Source: DAOTUL01 sp034437435
Lineage (GTDB): Bacteria > Chloroflexota > Anaerolineae > Aggregatilineales > Phototrophicaceae
Direction of reading: 5' to 3'
NCBI GenBank assembly: GCA_964417785.1
Contig: CAYQJO010000069.1
Coordinates: forward strand, 1-18,282
Length of the DNA stretch: 18,282 nt
Of the stretch, positions 16,501 through 18,282 are shown in pieces. Each line of letters begins with the position of its first letter. Within the stretch, counting starts at the first letter, position 1. The notes under the pieces are model-generated. The model saw nothing but the letters and a program-made list of their open reading frames with translations. It was not told where the DNA came from and did not search any database. The position numbers were made by a program, and so were the translations under genes.

Positions 16501-18249
16501 CGCCTGGACCCGGTTACTGTACCAGTAGGCTTCCTCTTCCCAGAGCTGCTCCATAACGCTGCCCGGTTCGAGCATGATGCGATAGTCGACCACCTGCTCA
16601 TCGTCAATGCCGTAGAACGGCAGTTTGCTCGCAAGACAGGCGTTCACCTCGTCATAGAGCAAAATGCCACAGGCGGCGATGTCCATCAGATGCGCAATAC
16701 GCTCGGTAATTTCACCGTAGAACTCGGTCTCATGGCTGAGCGCACCAATGGCATTGGTAATCTGTTGAAGTCCGGCCAGTTCGGTATCCATGCGCTGCTC
16801 CCGTTCGTACAGGCGCAGCGTCTCGACCACGATAGCCGCCTGGGCCGCCAACACGGTGAGATGCTGGATGTCACTGTTGCTAAAACCGCCCTCTGCCCGC
16901 CGGTTGCTGACGGCCAGCACACCGATGCGATGGTCCTTGAGTTGCAACGGTATCCAGGCCGTGTTGTTGATACCGGCCACTTCCACCACTGTCATCAAAC
17001 CAAGCGCCTCGACCAGCGGTTCACCGACAACATCATTCGAGACCCAGTAAGACTGTCTTTCCCAGATGTCGCGCTGTGGACTGTCATCCGGCAGCGGGAT
17101 AAACAGAGTCCGCACCAGCGCCTCCGGCAGACCATAAAATGGGACTTCTGGCACCAGACCGTTGCGCTCCCGATCATACAGGAACAACCCCGCCATATCC
17201 GCACCCAACAGATCGGCAATACGCTTGTTGAGGGCCTCGATAATGTCCTCGTGTTCATCACCAGACGGTGGCGCGGTAACCATTTGCTGAAGCTGTGCCA
17301 GATCGTTGACGCGGCGCACCTGCTCGTCATAGACCTGGGCGTTATAGATCGCCACCGTAACTGGCTTGCTGAGCGCCTGAAGCAGCGATACATCGCCAGT
17401 GGCATAGGCAGCGGGCGTCAGGCTGGCGATTTCCAGCGTGCCGACAAACCGGTCACCCAGTTGGAGCGGCACACCCACAAAGCTGCGGTAAGGATTTCCC
17501 TGGAGCTTGGGCAGGACTCCGGCCAACTCATCTGGCAAATTCAGCAGAATCGGCTCATGGTGACGGGCGATCCAGCCGCTTATACCCTCATCTACAGCAT
17601 AGTGTCCGCCAGTCTCAGCCAGTTGGATCAGGTAAGTGGTATCACCCAGCCAGCCACGCTGGTGCAGCACCCGCCCATCCCACAGACAAATTTCACCGGC
17701 ATCAAATGAGCGCGATCCCTGCAAAATGGTCAGCAGGGTTTGCAACACCTGTTCGAGGCCCATCGCCGCATGGATGGTCTCGCCAATGCGGTTAATCACA
17801 TGCATCGCCAGCGCCATATCCAGCACATCGGGATTCTGCGTGGTCGATGACAGTTCACGCATGACCACGACCGTGCGCGTCTCACCCGCCGTCGGGATGC
17901 GATGCGAGGACGCTTCCACCCAACGCTGGCCTAACTGGAATGAAGATTGACCCTCGCTGACAAACAGTTCGAGGAAATTCCCGGCAGGTTCGGCCACACG
18001 GGCGATCTGTTCCAGATGCGGCGCTTCGCCGTTCATCCCCAGCCAGCGCCGCGCCGACTCGTTGACATAAACCAGCTTGCCATGCTCACGCGAGACCAGC
18101 AGAGCATCCCCATTGGACGCCGCCGGGACATCGCGCAGCACATCATCAAAATCGATCTGTCCGGGCCGCTCGCCGTGCATCCTGGACCAGAGATAAATCC
18201 AGGCGACGGCAACCGCCCCTCCTAAAAAGAGTACGAACGCCAGATCCAT
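10555..18249 (-). CDS. giant membrane-anchored multi-GAF/PAS sensor histidine kinase
   Basis: 2564 residues, complete. One N-terminal membrane helix (about 3-21) is followed by PAS1 (35-133) and GAF domains at about 155-303, 336-478, 511-652, 686-822, 857-988, 1022-1183 and 1212-1355. PAS2 (1366-1475) comes next, then GAFs at 1511-1643, 1674-1817, 1849-1990 and 2038-2180, and PAS3 (2204-2315). HisKA has phospho-acceptor His2334 (SHEFRTPL). The HATPase_c domain has the N box Asn2455, G1 DTGVGIP (Asp2485) and G2 GTGLGLP near 2515, and the protein ends in a normal kinase terminus. The GAFs are joined by amphipathic helices of the QAA..IEN.RLY type, suggesting a continuous signalling coiled coil. 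The domains would lie in the cytoplasm. No bilin-type Cys motif is seen; ligands are unknown. ATG 18249 is chosen for GAGG at 18257-18260; TTG 18264 is less likely. The partner is the receiver at 10178-10555. Confidence 0.95.
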   Translation of the reverse strand: MDLAFVLFLGGAVAVAWIYLWSRMHGERPGQIDFDDVLRDVPAASNGDALLVSREHGKLVYVNESARRWLGMNGEAPHLEQIARVAEPAGNFLELFVSEGQSSFQLGQRWVEASSHRIPTAGETRTVVVMRELSSTTQNPDVLDMALAMHVINRIGETIHAAMGLEQVLQTLLTILQGSRSFDAGEICLWDGRVLHQRGWLGDTTYLIQLAETGGHYAVDEGISGWIARHHEPILLNLPDELAGVLPKLQGNPYRSFVGVPLQLGDRFVGTLEIASLTPAAYATGDVSLLQALSKPVTVAIYNAQVYDEQVRRVNDLAQLQQMVTAPPSGDEHEDIIEALNKRIADLLGADMAGLFLYDRERNGLVPEVPFYGLPEALVRTLFIPLPDDSPQRDIWERQSYWVSNDVVGEPLVEALGLMTVVEVAGINNTAWIPLQLKDHRIGVLAVSNRRAEGGFSNSDIQHLTVLAAQAAIVVETLRLYEREQRMDTELAGLQQITNAIGALSHETEFYGEITERIAHLMDIAACGILLYDEVNACLASKLPFYGIDDEQVVDYRIMLEPGSVMEQLWEEEAYWYSNRVQADTLVYAAGLDELAGKIGIEKTMIAVLQASGRRLGVVQVSNKHSGEDFNDSDARLLMIFATQAAAIIENSRLYREAQRSADQAQALRRVAELAGNVLTTEESFKPVLESIGELLSSEIVYVNVLDQQKGSLITYPRWVHGTELSDPFVQDIYGPGFEHSVALSGRPYMTNDILNDRKVLSGYRQIAQRVGLRNSIVVPLAYGDRALGELGVANRERPYTEEDIEILRSAAAQVAAALDRLLLYEATGQNLNRRVEELDAISRVSNELAMTLDFDQILRVICEEAERATGATGGTVVLLQDWQEDGVPRLERRLGEDRGLTDLAPIELEAIWRKSEPVLMVDYAQSEMAVQPTDVASALAVPIVFLEQTVGVIHLYHGETNRFDERAAAFLMTLAAKASLGYGNAIRYREQLERSEGLRRRVEQLNSIFELGHMFQSNPDPITTLEAIAYSVQLSVGFDVVVMTLFDEERDVLRRVACAGLPLDVFEESKQYVLTRDELNTLLNDDYRISESYFFPADQWPIEQKDTFSTAFAGIRAVEDVGPESWRDGDRLLVTMHGATGEIVGVMSLDRPHDNKRPDRGTIEVLEIFAHQASTTIENTRLYLSTVRGAEQEAHLNEVMEAVSRTLDITEIVRSVAQGALRMLPFTHMTVAIADVSGTGFNLLRVIVQHDSSLDIVKERRVSLGESALRRSYVEGQDYVYHEGDAEISQYEDLIIWYNSGEKISLVLPLLTGGECFGALHLGSDLADAFGFVEFRSLLKRMAQLVASSVQNARLFNQAVNLRVLNESVVESIQQGIIVLDNSGHVISSNSFMAARYGWGDAAIGQDIFEYQPALVDLIGGSLARVLERGRPQERLNRVSLNETGEQMVSNYYLYPLRYGDTVRGAVILVEDVTERSRLEQAMEARANQLAALTEVASRITSSLERDEVVQLALDEMSWLLAYDAMSLWRRNGSFMVLEGFKGVAVVPVDEDIRFLFADHPLMQQLVETQHVVTAANRQAITHSIPVHEDVESWMGVPLVNQGHVVGIMMLTSQTADAFESSSDQNIAAAFASQVAIAEANADLFEQTFDRTNELGILLEAAQATALATDISVLFRTVVQLMFNALEMDSCAIMLYNEVDNQLEIQLEQNVQGDEALVRPGGTILHLDNYPAKLRALRDKDVVVINQRDENNPYPEELDDIQSTGGTARMLVPMVVRDEAIGLIQLDQRQMDEIVTQQKVRLARALGSQVSIAIENARLSAETTAHFEESLIINDLSRAISSTLNLNDMIAVVRDQLPGVTGANELYLALYEVETDDITFPLAVKGSATYHIPPRKLNSDEVSFIIRHRRPLNLGADYYTPDELRSSLGIVNGEGEARSYMGVPLIVGDEVYGVLAIRDTERTRAFTINEQRILTTVGSQLGAAIQNARLYNQLQRSAEELNDLVAERTSELENERDRIDTLYQITSELARTLDQERLMPNALGMVVKAVNADDGAIMQLDPITDQLSCRAVLNPNSLRPNPDGGPDFHPAEMLARWLIIEDESDLLMGDLHQSEEWDMDAPGAGEWRSALAVLLEANEEILGVMVLLSREVNGFSESQLRLTVAAANQVAASINNAELYKLIRDQAERLGSLLRAEQEGAEKNRAILEGIADGVILADPEGRIIMFNTAAERILQVPREQVLNETLDQLSELYSGSLALWARALQTRFVDLHGDSSDFLDERISLGERTVSIHLSPVYTGGRFLGTVSVFRDVTREVEAERSKSEFVARVSHEFRTPLTSIKGYNDLLLMGAFGDFSEQQLRMLETIKDNVTRLALLVEDVLRISNIDTSSEQLLIEEIDLKALVTHILADLRALPQHKDREVSVHLQAPDDLPVLAADKEKIIQIVTNVVDNAFNYTPGDGTINVHLLPDDAHEQVVIKVEDTGVGIPADFYDRVWQRFERHEETALTLDVAGTGLGLPIVKEMVELHRGKVWFESEVGVGTTFYVALPYKQPEFLMSRSN
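16270..17244 (-). repeat. tandem duplicated GAF-plus-linker unit within the kinase gene
   Basis: GAF2 (residues about 336-485, nt 16795-17244) and GAF3 (about 511-660, nt 16270-16719) look like a diverged tandem duplication with a 175-residue period. Both carry PFYG near the same position, an acidic then W-rich stretch with YWVSN or YWYSN, a domain core ending in IGVLAVSN or LGVVQVSN, an F.(N/D)SD turn, and a closing Q-A-A..(V/I)E..RLY.REQ-type helix. Similarity to the other GAFs is weaker by eye. The DNA itself is not an exact repeat, so this is an old duplication. Confidence 0.7.
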
Positions 18250-18282
18250 CGCGGTACCTCGCAATTATTACCAGGATGTGAG

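Noticed and set aside
16030..17709. Long plus-strand open frame (559 codons), antisense to the kinase gene
   Set aside because: It mirrors the kinase coding strand, has the His/Gln/Arg-rich composition typical of antisense frames, shows no domain motif, and the opposite strand encodes clear GAF domains.
10555..18249. Phytochrome or cyanobacteriochrome chromophore binding in a GAF domain
   Set aside because: The cysteines present (for example 188, 527, 862, 1059, 1317, 1692) are not in a bilin-binding context such as DxCF or a Cys-His pair, and no PHY domain is evident.
18264..18270. TAATAAT on the minus strand as -10 box of the kinase operon
   Set aside because: Transcription would begin about at the ribosome site (18257-18260), leaving no usable leader; the real promoter is probably to the right of the window.

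Overview
The window is a compact bacterial chromosome segment of fairly high GC content. It holds twelve complete protein genes and one gene cut by the left edge. No RNA gene, IS element, CRISPR array or plasmid or phage marker is visible. The gene set and protein style suggest Chloroflexota, probably an Anaerolineae-like lineage: a TIR protein with a membrane anchor, an ArsA-type ATPase with an HSP20-like tail, a very large multi-GAF histidine kinase, and a MurJ of the Chloroflexota type. This assignment comes from protein style only; no marker gene was available to confirm it.

Left part (1-4096): a TIR-domain protein with one membrane segment runs leftwards off the window. A 197-bp divergent spacer separates it from a rightward pair, an ArsA/Get3-like ATPase followed by a membrane-anchored ABC1/UbiB-family kinase-like protein. 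Their reading frames overlap if the first available UbiB start is used.

Middle (4099-5880): a small unrecognised protein on the minus strand converges on the UbiB gene with a 2-nt gap. It is divergent from xseA-xseB, the two subunits of exonuclease VII, which overlap by 29 nt. xseB converges on the next operon across a 67-bp spacer that contains three copies of a 9-bp element able to form two mutually exclusive hairpins.

Right part (5948-18249): seven minus-strand genes are packed without gaps into one apparent operon. In transcription order they are a 2564-residue sensor histidine kinase (one membrane segment, 3 PAS, 11 GAF, HisKA, HATPase_c), a receiver-only response regulator, an alpha/beta-hydrolase-fold protein whose nucleophile serine is replaced by glycine, thiamine pyrophosphokinase, a DUF402 protein, a YgjP-type zinc metallopeptidase and the lipid II flippase MurJ. 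Three junctions are TGATG (1-nt overlap), one is TAA directly followed by ATG, and two are 8-nt overlaps, so translational coupling is likely throughout.

The most notable items are the size and internal duplication of the kinase, its coupling to a receiver and a probably non-catalytic hydrolase-fold protein inside an envelope and cofactor operon, the ArsA-UbiB pair (with a changed ExD motif in the UbiB protein), and the TIR membrane protein. No clearly new system is proven by the sequence. The kinase-receiver-pseudohydrolase unit is the best candidate for an uncharacterised signalling module.
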